DNA from: Paguma larvata
Lineage: Eukaryota; Chordata; Mammalia; Carnivora; Viverridae
Direction of reading: 5' to 3'
NCBI GenBank assembly: GCA_030068075.1
Contig: CM057826.1
Location: 70,033,312 to 70,097,311 of the forward strand
DNA: 64,000 bases
A model generated the notes under the pieces. The model was not told the DNA's origin, searched no databases, and saw only the letters and a program-made list of their open reading frames with translations. Below are positions 43,803-55,260 of this stretch, in pieces (the stretch's first letter is position 1; each line of letters opens with the position of its first letter). A program made the translations under genes and the position numbers.

Positions 43803-46800
43803 AAATACTTTTTAATTTTTTTTAGGATGGTTGACACACAATGTTATATTAGTTTATGATGTACAACTTCGTGAGTTAACAAGCTTATACATTATGCGAT
43901 GTTCACCACAAGTATATCTTCCATCTGCCCTATTACATCGCTTTTACAGTATCATTGACTGTATTCCCTGTGCTCAGCATTTTCTTCCTCTGACTTAGTC
44001 ATTCTGTAACTGGAAAGCTATAGCTCCCTCTTTCCTTCACCCAGTTTGACCAAAACCTCCAATGCCTGCCACTCTGGCAACCATCGTTTTGTTCACTGTA
44101 TTTAAAGTTCTGATTATGCTTTTTTGTTGGCTCATTTTTAAAAAAGATTCTATTTATGAGTAGAATCAAATGGTATCTGTGTTTCTCAGTCTGACTTATT
44201 TCACTTACCATCATACCCTCTAGGTCCACGTATGCTGTCTCAAATGGCACAGTGTTATCCTTTTTAACTGCTGTGTAATATCCCATTGTTTGTGTGGTGT
44301 GTGAAATTTTCCATTTGTCTCTTGAACACTTACAATGCTTCAGTGTCTTGGCTATTGTAAATAATGCTGAAATAAATATAAGAGTGCATGTAACTTTTCA
44401 AGTTGATTTTATTTTCCCTCAGTAAATACCTAATAGCAGAGTTATTGGATCTATGGTATTTCTGTTTTTTAATTTTGAGGAACCTCCATACTGTTTTCCA
44501 CAGTGGCAATACCAATTTACATTTTCCACAAACAGTGCACAAACCTTCCTTTTTCTTATCATTGCCAAGACTTGCCTTATTGAGTTTAGCCATTCTAATA
44601 AGTGTGAGGTAATATCCCATTATGGTTTTGACTTGCATTTCCCTGATGATGAGTGACATTGACCGTCTGTTCATGTGCCTGTTGGCCATCTGTATGTTTT
44701 CTTTATTCAGGTCCTTTGCCATTTATTAATTGGGTTGTTTGTTTTGGGTGTTGAGTTGCAAAAGTTGTTTATTTTGGATATTAATCCTTTATATATCATT
44801 TGCAAATACCTTCTCCCATTCATAAGTTGTCTTTTTGTTTTGTGAAGGTTTTCTTTTGCTGTGCAAAAGATTTTCTAATTTTGAGGTAGTCCCAATGGTT
44901 TATTTTTACTTTGGTTTCCCTTCCCTGAGGACAGATATGCAGCAATGTGTTGCAATGGCTAATGTCAGAGAATTGACTGGTTGTGTTCTCTTCTAGAATT
45001 TTTATGGTTTCAAGTCTTACATTTATGTCTTTAATCCATTTTGAGTTTATTTTTGTGTGTGATGTTAAAAAGTAGTCCAGTTTGATGCTTTTATATGTAG
45101 CTGTCCAGTTTTCCCAGTACCATTTATTGAAAAACCTGTCTTGTTTTTATTGTATGTTCTTGCCTCCTTTGTCATATATTAAGTGACCATATAAATGTGA
45201 ATTTATTTCTGGGGTCTCTATTCTGTTCCACTATGTGTTTATCTTTGTGCCAGTATCATACTTTTTTCATTACTACAGTTTTGTAGTCTATCTCGAAGCC
45301 TGGAATTGTGACTATCTCCAGCTTTGTTTCTCAGCATAGCTTTAGTTATTCAGGATCTTTTGTGGTTCTCTACAAATTTTGGTGTTATTTGTTCTAGTTT
45401 TGTGAAAAAGGCTGTTGATATTTTGTTAGAGGTTGAATTAAATCTAGAGATTGCTTTGAGTAATATGGATATTTTGACAGTATTCTTCCAATCCGTGAGC
45501 ACGGAACATCTTTACATTTGTTTGTGTCCTCTTCAGTTTCTTTCATCAGTGTTTTTAGTGTTCAATGTACAAGTCTTTCACCTCCTTGGTTAAAGTTTAG
45601 TCTGTGTATTTTATTCCTTTTGATGGAATTGTAAATGGTGTTGTTTTTTAAATTTCTTTTGGTGACTTTGTTGTTACTCTATAGAAATGATACCTGTTTC
45701 CGGGCATTAATTTTGCATTCTGCCACTTTACCCAATTTGTTTATTCCGGTAGATTTTTTAAAGGATTTTCTACATGTAATATCATTTTGTCTGCAAATAG
45801 AAATTGGAGACAATAGTTTAACTTCTTCCTTACCAATATGGATGCCTCTTAATTCTTTTTTCTAGTCTGATTGCTGTAGCTAGGACTTCAAGTAATATGT
45901 TGAATAAAAATGGTGAGGGTGGACATCCTTGTCTTGATCCTGATGTTAGAGAAAAAGTTCTGTTTTTCACCTTTGCGGATGATGTCACCTGTGGGTTTTT
46001 TGTATACAGTCTTTATTATGTTGAGTTATGTTCCCTGAAACCCCATTTTGTTGAGAGATTTTATTATGAATCAATGTTCAATCTTGTCAAAAGCTTTTTC
46101 CACATTTATTGAGATGATCACATGAATTTTATTCTTCATTTTGTTGATATAATGTATGACATTGATTTGTGAATATTAAGCTGTCTTTACATCATAGGAC
46201 TAAATCCTGTCAGGGAGTAATGATCTTTCTAATGTATTGTTGTATGGAACTGGCTAATATTTTACGATTTCTGCATCTATGTTCATCAAGGATATTGGCC
46301 TATAGTTTTGTCTCTTTTTGGTGGTATCTTTGTTTGGTATTAGTATCAGGATAATGTTGGCCTCACAGAATATATTTGAGAGCTTTCCCTCCTCTTGTAT
46401 TTTTTGGAATAGTTTGTAAATAGGTATTAACTCCTCTTTAAATGTCTGGTAGAATTCAATGATGAATCCATCTGGTCCTAGACTTTTACTTTTTGGTAGT
46501 TTTTTGATTACTAATTCACTTTCGTTACTTGTAATGCAGTGTGTTCAAGTTGTTTCCCGCCCCCCCCCACTGGTTCAATTTTAGAAGATTGTATATTTCT
46601 TGGGATTGATCCATTTTTTTCAGGTTTACCAGTTAGTTGGCATATAATTTTTATAGTATTCTCTTATAACCCTTTGTATTTCCGTGATGTCAGTTGTTAC
46701 TTCTCTCTCATTTCTGATTTTGTTTCTTTGGATTTGTTTTTCTCTTTTTTTCTTGGTGATTCTGACTAAGGATTTGTCAATTTTGTGTATCATTTCAAAG

Positions 46801-48515
46801 AAGCTTTTCTTCATTTATTTTTTTCCTTTTTTTAAAGTCTTTACATCTTTTATTTCTATGTTAATTTGTATTATATACTTTCTTGTAGTCACCTTGGGCT
46901 TTGTTTCTTGTTTTGTTTGTTTCTTTGCCTTTAAGGGTAAGTTTAGATTGTTTATTTGTGTTTGTTTTTATTTTTCTTGTTTCTTGAGGTAGGCCTGTAG
47001 TGACTTTTATATTGGTTTACACATTACTCTTAGAACCGATTTCACTGTGTTCCAGAGAGTTTAGAGTGTTGTGCTTTCATTTTTGTTTCTATGAATTTTT
47101 TCATTTTTCTTTGATTGCTTCATGGTTGTTTATTATCCTGTTGTTTAGTCTCCATATGTTTGTGTGCTTTCCAGTATCTTGTGATTTCTGGTTTCATACC
47201 ATTGTAGGTCAGAAAAGGTGCATGGTATGATTTTAATCTTGTTAAAATTATGGAGGATTGTTTTGTAACCTCATACATGATCTTTTCTGGAGTTTGTACC
47301 ATGTGTACTTGAAAAGCATGTATATTCTCATGTATATATCATATTCTCATCTGTTATATCCATCTGGTCCAAAGCGTAACTAAAAGACATTGGTTACGTA
47401 CTGATTTTCTATTTGGATGACCCATCCATTGATAGAAGTGGAGTGTTAAGGTCTTCTACTATGATCATATTGGCATCAATATCTATCTTTACATCCATTA
47501 ATATTTGTTTTATGTGCTTAGGTGCTTCAGTGTCAGGTAGACATTCGCAATTGTTATATCCTCTTATTTGATTGTTCCTTTTATCTTTATGTAAGGACTT
47601 TCTTTGTCTCTTGTTATGAAATTTGTTTTAAACCTTATTTTGCCTGATATAAGTATTACCGCCTTTTTTTTTCTTCTCTTTCCATTTGTATGGTGAATTG
47701 TTTTTATTCCTTCACTTTCAGTCTCTATGCTTCTTTAGGTCTGAGGTGAGTCTCTTGAAGGCAGCATTCAGGTGGATCTTTTTTTTATATTATTTTTAAA
47801 AAACATTCTGCCACTGTCTTTTGGCGATTTTAGGCTATTTATGTTTAAAGTAATTATTGAAAGGTATGTGCTTAATGCTATTTTTAAAATTTATTTTCTT
47901 GTTTGTTTAGTTTTTTGTGTTTTTTTCATTTCTTCTTCTTCTCTTGCTCTTTGTGATCCATGAGCATCTATAGTGTTTTATTTGGCTTTATTTCTTTTTT
48001 TGTCTGTGTGTATCTATTAAGTATTATGGGTTTGTAGTTACTGTTAGGTTTGTATATAACTTCCTATGTAAAGAGTAGTCCATATTAATTTGTTATAAGC
48101 TTTAAGTTCAAACACATTCTTTAAAAAATAATAAAATAATTCATTTTCTTCTTCTCTTTTTACTCTTATTCACATTTTAGATATATGTTGTCATATTTTA
48201 CCTTTTTATTTTTATTTTTTATGTCTATTATTTTGCACTTAAAAAGAAGTTCCTTTGTAATTTCTTGTAAGGCTGGTTTAGTGGTAATAGACTCTTTTAT
48301 CTTGTATTTGGGAAACTCTGTCTCTCCTTCAAATCTGAGTGATTACCTTGCCAGATAGAGTATTCTTGATTGTAGGTTTTTTTTTCTTGGAGAACTTTGA
48401 ATATATGGTGCCACTCTCTCTGACTTGCAAAGTTTCTGATGAAAAATCAGCTCACAGTCATACATTTTCCCTTTAGGTAACTACTTGTTTCATTTTTGCT
48501 TCTTTTATTTTTTTG
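43803..48515 (-). mobile_element. LINE-1, 4.7 kb, 3' UTR to within ORF1
   Basis: Minus-strand L1 running from a 3' UTR (43803-44000) through all of ORF2 into the C-terminal half of ORF1. Minus-strand translations give C-terminal text (MGYYTAVKKDNTVPFETAYV, 44286-43999; [20 protein letters not shown], 44722-44330) and an endonuclease-RT linker ([20 protein letters not shown], 46814-46626). The ORF1 part near 48250-48500 parallels 20220-20480 of the full-length element. 5'-truncated in ORF1, with many stops and frameshifts; an intermediate-age dead copy. It is the second-longest L1 here. Confidence 0.9.
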
Positions 48516-50529
48516 TATTTTTAAACTTAGACATTTAATTTATTTAATGGCATTTAATAATTATTTAAATTATTACTGGAATTGGAAATTAAACATTGGA
48601 ACCGTATTTGGCCCTAAAATCTACTCAGTAGAAAATGGATAATTATGCCGTGTAAATTACAATTCAAGAATGAAAATGAACTAAACTGAATTAACAAATG
48701 GAATTTAGAGGCAAAATGTGGACTAACAAATGTTACAAAATAGTGAATACAATGTAATATTATTTCTGTAAATCCTAATATCAGAAATCTCTATTTTGAA
48801 AAATCAAGATCTTGTAAAGATCTCAGATTAGCGCATAGCCAGGAGTGAAAATTACTGTTTAAAATGAACAGATAACGTTTTTTAAAATCTATAATTCTTT
48901 ACCGTCATGTTTTCCTTGGAAAATTTAATTTTGAGTTAAAAAAATGTTTCATCTGGCAGTTCAGAAAGTGATTGGTAGTAGTATAAAATAATTTGTGCAA
49001 CATGTATATCTAAGAACGAGTAAAGAGAGTAGCAATCAGTTTTACCTTTGCAGAACAGAAAAGCAATTTTCCATTAAGAACCTGGATATAGATGATCTCT
49101 GCCAAAGATCTAGATATGGTGCTCAAAACCATGATCCATTAAAATCTCTTCAGACACAAAGGCACTCTCCCATCATATTCTCTTCAGGTAACTGAATTTT
49201 CTTTGACCTGATACCAGGTGGCCTAAAACGCGGCAGACAAAAAAGTGGTCCAGGAAAGGAATACCCCCTGATGCGCAGGACACAATTAAAATTGAATTCT
49301 GCTCTACACACTTGAAAGCAAATTAGCTAAATCTCAAAGATTTATAAATAATTATGTACCATTAAATAAAATAAAATCCAATCTTAACAATGTCTGACAA
49401 ATAAATACTTGACCATGAAAGATTCTTCACAAGCCCTTTTGTTAGTAAGTGGTAGCACCTTAAATGGTGTGGTGAGCTCCTGAAAGAGTTAACGAACTCT
49501 CCTGTGTCTACTTTACTATCATATTTAGCTAAATCCTATTTGGTTAAGAAAGCATACTATAGTAGGTTGTCCATTTAGTTCCATAAAAATAACTACATGA
49601 CAAAATGAGTGAAGAATATTATCATTTCACACCTATAATATGCCTTACTTCAGAATTCCTACCTTCTAACAAGCCTAGAATATAGCTTTAAGCTTTGCTA
49701 AAACTGTTTTTAAAATCCTCAATAACTAATGACATTAAGTGTGCATTTGTGTCATACACAGAAAAACTCATTTTATTTCCTCGTAAAATACTGTATTAGC
49801 AATACTGAATTATGATAATTATCCTGGACAGTGTTCTTAAGATTTTCTCATAACTGCACATGCAAACAAACTTAGGATGACATACTTTATTCACTTGCAA
49901 ATAGGTATTTTTTTCTGATACAGAAAACATTTTTAACTCAATATAATCCCTCCAGAATGAAGCAATTATTACTGCTATTACCATCAGAAGTACTATTGAA
50001 ACTCCTTATGAGGAAACTAAATATACCAACTTGAGAGTACTTATCCACATGGTTCCTCACATTGACTATTAATAGGCCAATTGCCAAGGAAGGATTGTAA
50101 AGCTAAATGGTAAATTTCAATCATAAGTTAAAGGCAGGAGACATCCTGTTATTCAATACTCTACAGGGTATTGTGAATGTATTATTGTTTTACAGAGACT
50201 CTTCCATGTTCTGATAGGTGCCTCCTCATTTCCTCATTAATTCTTTAATCCTTATTGAATAAAATATTTGACTAATATAGGCAGTGGCATAGAATAGTTT
50301 AAACTATGTTTGGCATAGTTTCCTTGGTGTGAAAGAGAAATCTGGGAGTAAGTTTTAAGGGAAAGTTGGAGCAAATACTATCAACTAAAGGCAAAGAAAA
50401 AATTCAGAAGCCTAAGCACTATTTTAACAAAGACCACACAGACAATATTTGCTTATGAGTTCTAAAGCACATTGTAATATTTTGTTTGATGCACAATGAT
50501 ACTTGACCATCATAATTTCTTTTACTTGC
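48516..50529. other. repeat-poor segment with one weak exon-like block
   Basis: 2 kb with no repeat family recognised. At 49054-49187 an open stretch of 134 bp lies between an acceptor-like TTTTACCTTTGCAG and a donor-like CAG|GTAACT. The translated residues (LDIDDLCQRSRYGAQ) match nothing I know, so I do not call it a gene. Confidence 0.3.
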
Positions 50530-50660
50530 TTTTTTTTTAAGTTTCTTTATCCATTTTGAGAGAAAGAGACAGCGCAGAGCTCAGAGTCAATAACTGCAAG
50601 ATCATAACCTGAGCCAAAATCGAGAGTTGGTGGCTTAACCAACTGAGCCACCCACCCACA
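50530..50660 (-). mobile_element. CAN SINE, minus strand, internally deleted
   Basis: T-run, AAGTTTCTTTATCCATTTTG, gagagaaagagacag, then directly cgcagagctcagagtcaata, gcaagatcataacctgagcc, head ACTGAGCCACCC. The CT/GA-rich middle is missing, leaving about 130 bp. Its head abuts the truncated plus-strand copy that follows. Confidence 0.88.
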
Positions 50661-50662
50661 CC

Positions 50663-50784
50663 TGTGCTCACAGTACAGAGCCTGCTTAGCGTTCTGTCTC
50701 TTTCTCTTTATCTCTGCCCCTCCCTGCTTGTGCTATCTGTCTCTCTGTCTCTATCTCAAAATAAATAAATAAACTTAAAAAAAC
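50663..50784 (+). mobile_element. CAN SINE 3' part, plus strand, headless
   Basis: Starts at the body (TGTGCTCACAGTACAGAGCC), then gcctgcttagcgttctgtct, a CT region, and a CAAAATAAATAAATAAACTT tail. The tRNA-like head is absent. It forms a head-to-head pair with the preceding minus copy. Confidence 0.88.
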
Positions 50785-51555
50785 AAAAGAGGATGATACT
50801 TCCTTTGTAATTTATAACTATATCAACAAAGTTACTTAGCAATAATTTAGAATCAGCTATGCAACTGAGAAAATATAGGAATAGTTTTAGGAAATAGGAA
50901 AAGTCTCAGCTTTCTGAGACATAATATTTTTTATTCTACAAATTTAGGTGACCTCACCAAAAGTTCTTTGTAAATGTGCCTATCTTGTTGGTCCAATTAG
51001 CAGGCATACACTGTAAGTACTTGTTTACTGTATAATATTTATTTTAAGCAAAGGACTCATTGTAGCTGCCATCTGTTTTGGCTACTAAATTTTTGGCATT
51101 GAACAATGGTTTAGTGAATATGTGAGTCATGGACTTATTAATACTCTAGACAGTGCTAAAAATTTCATTGTCACAGTGAAAATATGCGCAAATTGTATTT
51201 CGGCAACATTCTTTGGGTATCACAGTTGCAATAAACATTATCTTTTTCTTGCACTTGACATTTCTCTGTTATTATTTCTGACCAGGTGAATTCAAGTTTC
51301 AATAGTAATTTTTCTCTAAGAAGTTGCCAGATATTTAAGCCTTTTAGAAGTAGAACAAAGAAGAGAAGGGAGGAAAAATCTAACTCCTTTTCAAAAGAGT
51401 TTATAAGGGTTTACAAGGTTTAATTGTATTACTTTTTAAAATGCCAATCCAATTAGAAATTGGATTATTTTGACCAATTAAATTCTAAATAAAGTTACTT
51501 AAATGTTATTAATTTTTACTTTCACCATAATAAAAAAAATTAAGGCCCTGTATTA
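50785..51555. other. AT-rich sequence, nothing recognised
   Basis: 770 bp without a supportable feature. Confidence 0.4.
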
Positions 51556-52100
51556 ATTTCTAATAGCTGTTTTAATAAATTATCAAAAATGGAGTGGCTT
51601 AAAACAACACAAAGGTATTTTCTCATAGTTCTTGTGGCCAGAGGTAAAAATTCCAAGTGTCATCAGAGCCACACTATTTCCAGGAGTTCAAGGGGAGATT
51701 CCATTTCTTGCTATTTTCTCCTTTTTTTTTAACTTTATCGGTTTATTTTGACAGGGAGAGAGAGAGAGAGCGAGAGCATGAGCAGAAGAGGGGCAGAGAG
51801 AGAGAAACCTGAGCAGTCTCTGTATTCTCAACACAGAGCCTATTGTGGGCCTTGAACTCAGGAACCATGAGATATCATCACCTGGGCCAAAATTAAGAGT
51901 TGAATGCTTAACCTACTGGGCCAACACGGGGCTCCCCATTTCAGCTTTTAATGACTGTCATATTCACTGGTTCGTGGCTATATCAATCCAATTTCTCCTA
52001 AGTCTCAAACAGTACTTTAATTGGACTTAAACCCAATAACTCCACACAAAGGATATGATCATATCTGAGGGTCTGCCAACTCGAATTTCTCCCTAACACT
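51556..52100 (+). repeat. ancient interspersed repeat, family not named, split by SINE
   Basis: ataaattatcaaaaatggag, then tggcttaaaacaacacaaag, ttctcatagttcttgtggcc, ccaggagttcaaggggagat, and after the SINE tcactggttcgtggctatat and acacaaaggatatgatcata. This matches a widespread mammalian medium-reiteration sequence ('taacaaattaccacaaact..ggcttaaaacaacac') whose exact family I cannot name from memory. Confidence 0.6.
51722..51937 (-). mobile_element. CAN SINE, minus strand
   Basis: T-run, AACTTTATCGGTTTATTTTG, (GA)n with GCATGAGCAGAAGAGGGGCA, caacacagagcctattgtgg, catgagatatcatcacctgg, head CTGGGCCAACACGGGGCTCC. Inserted within the ancient repeat at 51556-52100. Confidence 0.93.
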
Positions 52101-52631
52101 GAGATTCTTAGGGCTACCCTTGAGTAGAACTGCAGTCCAAAAGCTGCCCATTTTCAGCTTATACCAGTAAATCAAGTTCATGTATCCATGAACCAAGCTC
52201 CAGTCTTTTTCTATTCTATTAGTTAGTTATAGGAAAACTACCATGAGACTAACTATAGTTGAAGTAGAAAGGTCTATTGATCCCTTGCTTAAGGTCACAT
52301 TTGAGGAATAGAAGTAGCTAAAAAAGTGGTCAAGTTTGTGCATAATTATGAAGACATTTGTGTTGGATTATGTGGAGAAATTAAATGCCATTTTTTTCTT
52401 TTTCTTTTATTACTTATTTAAGTTCAGGTTAGTAAACATACAGTGTAATAATGGTTTCAGGAGTAGAACTTAGTGATTTATCATTAAGTGCTCCTCCCAA
52501 CAAGTGCCCTCCTTCATGCCCATTGCCTATTTAGACCATCTCCCCACCCAGCACCCCTACAGCAGCCCTCAGTTTGTTCTCTGTATTTAAGGGTCTCTTA
52601 TGGTTTTCCTACCTCTCTCTCAAAAAAATTC

Positions 52632-52826
52632 TTTAAGTTTATTTATCTTGATAGAGAGAGAGAGAGAGCCCACAGAGGAGGGACAGAGAGAGAAGAAAAT
52701 CCTAAGCAGGCTCCACGTTGTCAGTATTGAGCCTGATGTGGGGCTCAAACTCATGAACCATGAGATCATGACCTAAGCCAAAACCAAAAATCTAATGCTT
52801 AACTGACTGAGTCACCCACGTCCTCC
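52632..52826 (-). mobile_element. CAN SINE inserted in L1 3' UTR
   Basis: TTTAAGTTTATTTATCTTGA, (GA)n, gcaggctccacgttgtcagt, gatgtggggctcaaactcat, gagatcatgacctaagccaa, head CTGAGTCACCCACGTCC. Flanked on both sides by L1 3' UTR sequence. Confidence 0.93.
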
Positions 52827-53005
52827 AATCTTCCTCTCTCTTTTTATCTTACGTTTCTTTTCCTTCTCCTATGTTCATCTGTTTTGTTTCTTAAATTCCA
52901 CGTATAAGTGAAATCCTATGATATTTACTTTTCTCTTACTGACTTATTTCACTTAGCATAATACACTCTAGTTCCATCCACATTGTCGCAAATGGCAAAC
53001 TATTG

Positions 53006-53011
<6 letters not shown>

Positions 53012-53059
<48 letters not shown>

Positions 53060-53060
53060 T
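53012..53060. repeat. (TG)n(AG)n compound microsatellite in an L1
   Basis: About 30 bp of TG followed by about 18 bp of AG. It sits where L1 ORF2 C-terminal coding text should be, so a deletion and repeat expansion happened after L1 insertion. Confidence 0.9.
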
Positions 53061-53649
53061 ACAAAACCAGCATTTTTGTATCCTTCGCATAAATACCCAG
53101 TGGTGCAGTTGTTGGGTCATGGAGGAGTTCTATTTTTATTTTTTGAGGAGCCGCCTCATTTTCACAAGAATGGCTGCGTCAGTTTCCATTCCCACCAACA
53201 GTGTAAAAGGGTTCATCTTTCTCTGTATCTTTGCCAACATCTGTTGTTTCCTGAGTTGTTCATTTTAGCCGTTCTGACAGGTGTGAGGTGGTGTCTCATT
53301 GTGTTTTATTTGTATTTCCCTGATGATGAGTGATGTTGAGCATCTTTTCATGTGTTAGCCATCTGGATATCTTCTTTGGAATAGTGTCTGTTCCTGTATT
53401 TTTCCCATTTCTTCACTGGATTATTTGTTTTTTTGGGTGTTGAGTTTAAGTTCTTTATAGATTCTGGATACTAACCTTTTATCTGATATGTCACTTGCAT
53501 ATACCATTTCCCACTCCGTCTTGCTTTTTAGTTTTGCATATTGTTTCCTTCTCCAGGCAGAAGCTTTTTACCTTGATAAGGTCCCATGAATCCTACTCTT
53601 TATTTTCTTTTAAAATATATTTCCCCTCTACCATTTGTTTGCCTTGCTG

Positions 53650-53850
53650 TTCCTTTTCTATTCTCTTAACATAGAAACTTAATTTGTCACCACTCATTCC
53701 TTTCTCTAATGTGTACATTTAAAATTATATATTTTTCTTTAAGCAGTTTTAGCTACACCCCACATCCTATCCTCGTAATTCAGTTTGAATTATTTTCTAG
53801 ATTTTATTATGATTGAATCCAAGTCCTTTTTTAATTGTAAACTAATCTTT
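53650..53850 (-). mobile_element. L1 ORF2 endonuclease-region fragment
   Basis: gcagttttagctacacccca, catcctatcctcgtaattca, tattttctagattttattat: the reverse complement of the L1 ORF2 text for AKAVLRG and flanks, old and diverged. It is not contiguous in L1 coordinates with the preceding piece, so either a separate insertion or an internally deleted one. Confidence 0.65.
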
Positions 53851-54130
53851 AGTTTTAAGATTAAACTAGTCTGTGTGGACAAGGTATCCTGAAAAATGAA
53901 TACCATTATCACCTGATGTAGAGTAGGTGTTATATATAAAAATTATGAATCAAAAAATTCTCCATTGTCTTTAATTTACATAAAATATAAAAGGTCTTAA
54001 TTTTAATTATCTTAAATAGTTAAACTTCCCTAAGTATTTGCAAGAATCCTATAGAAAGGCCATTCTTATTGAAATGTATTCATTATAAAATGTCATATCT
54101 GAATTCAGAGACACTATATTATATGTAAAT

Positions 54131-54320
54131 TTTAAATTTATTCACTCTTGAGAGAGAGAGAGTGAGAGAGAGAGAGAGGGAGGGAGACAAAGAATCTCAA
54201 TCAGGCTCCATGCTGTCAGAATAGAGCCCAATGTGGGACATGAACTCATGAAAGTGTGAGACCATGACCTGAGCTGAGTCAAGAGTGGGACACTTAACTG
54301 ATTGAGCCACCAGTTGCCCC
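54131..54320 (-). mobile_element. CAN SINE, minus strand
   Basis: TTTAAATTTATTCACTCTTG, (GA)n, caatcaggctccatgctgtc, caatgtgggacatgaactca, gagaccatgacctgagctga, head TTGAGCCACCAGTTGCCCC. Confidence 0.93.
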
Positions 54321-54425
54321 AACATTATATATAATATAATATTAATATTATTAATGCTATAATATTAATATTAATATTAAAGAATAAATACAAATATAAT
54401 ATTTTATATTTTAATTAAATATCAA
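54321..54425. repeat. (TAATAT)n-type AT-rich simple repeat
   Basis: About 100 bp composed almost entirely of A and T in TAATAT/ATTAATAT units, directly beside a SINE head. Confidence 0.85.
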
Positions 54426-54887
54426 AACAGATCATCATCACATTTTCAGTTTCTTTATTAATTAGATGAAGTCATCTGCCAAGTGAAAATAGTTGAAACA
54501 AATAATGTCAGATATCATGTCATATAAGGACTGTGTCCCTACAGGACTCTGTCCCTATTTTTTATAGCATATCTCAAAATATGTTTTTCTAATATTACAC
54601 GCTACTATTTTAAAGTGTCTCATTTTTCTCTACCCACTTCAAAATTTTAAATGGATTCTGAAAACAAAATTCCTCTGAATAAATTTTGCCATGTTCAACT
54701 TTAATTTAATTGCATTTTGTCAAATTTTATTTTAAAATAGAAATGGTTACTTTATTTTACACTCTGTGAATGGCAAATGTAAAGTTGGCTAATCATAGGA
54801 TGGTTATTCAATTGTTTTAATGGTTGAAATGTAAGAACGTTGTTAAATACCTATCAAAATATTCACCCCTACTTGCACTGAAGAAAC
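54426..54887. other. AT-rich sequence, nothing recognised
   Basis: 460 bp without a supportable feature. Confidence 0.4.
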
Positions 54888-55075
54888 CACAGAACTTAAT
54901 GGTTAAGCATGGGCTTTGCTACTGAAAGTCTGCATTCCAGTGTCAGGGTTAGCAGTTAATAACACTGTTATATTAAGCATCATAGAAACTTCCTCGAGCT
55001 ACAATTTTGCTTTTCAGAAAAGGACAAATAGTAATTCTCACATCTTGAGGTTGCTCAAAAAAGTTGTCATGGTAT
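54888..55075 (+). repeat. MIR element
   Basis: Plus-strand MIR pattern: cttaatggttaagcatgggc, ctactgaaagtctgcattcc, aacttcctcgagctacaatt, cttttcagaaaaggacaaat, atagtaattctcacatcttg. Confidence 0.7.
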
Positions 55076-55129
55076 CTGATATTAGAAGTAGTTCACTTAT
55101 TAAAATACATTTAGTTACCCCCTGGATTT

Positions 55130-55260
55130 AAAGTTCAAGTCTTTAATCTGCTGCATGATTTGAAATTTTTAAATCACTTTTCTTTGATCATCTACGAAAT
55201 AGGGAATATAATGTCTACCTTATAGCAAAGGTGTGGATGATTAAATAACATAGCTTCTGG
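55130..55260 (+). repeat. second MIR-like fragment
   Basis: ttgaaatttttaaatcactt, gatcatctacgaaataggga, ataatgtctaccttatagca, gtgtggatgattaaataaca. It repeats the MIR core order a second time, so it is a separate copy lying in the same direction as the preceding one. Confidence 0.65.

Larger units (their letters stand above)
52400..53610 (-). mobile_element. LINE-1 3' end, interrupted by SINE and microsatellite
   Basis: 3' UTR at 52400-52620 (ttaagttcaggttagtaaac, agtgctcctcccaacaagtg), resuming after the SINE at 52827 and running into the ORF2 C-terminus (tatttcacttagcataatac at 52946; attcccaccaacagtgtaaa at 53189; ttcactggattatttgtttt at 53412). An L1 stretch of about 150 bp expected near 53000-53075 is missing, replaced by (TG)n(AG)n. 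Confidence 0.88.

Noticed and set aside
45324..47963. Many plus-strand Phe/Leu-rich frames that look like membrane proteins
   Set aside because: All are antisense to the minus-strand L1 ORF2; reverse complements of Lys/Glu/Asn-rich coding give apparent transmembrane stretches.
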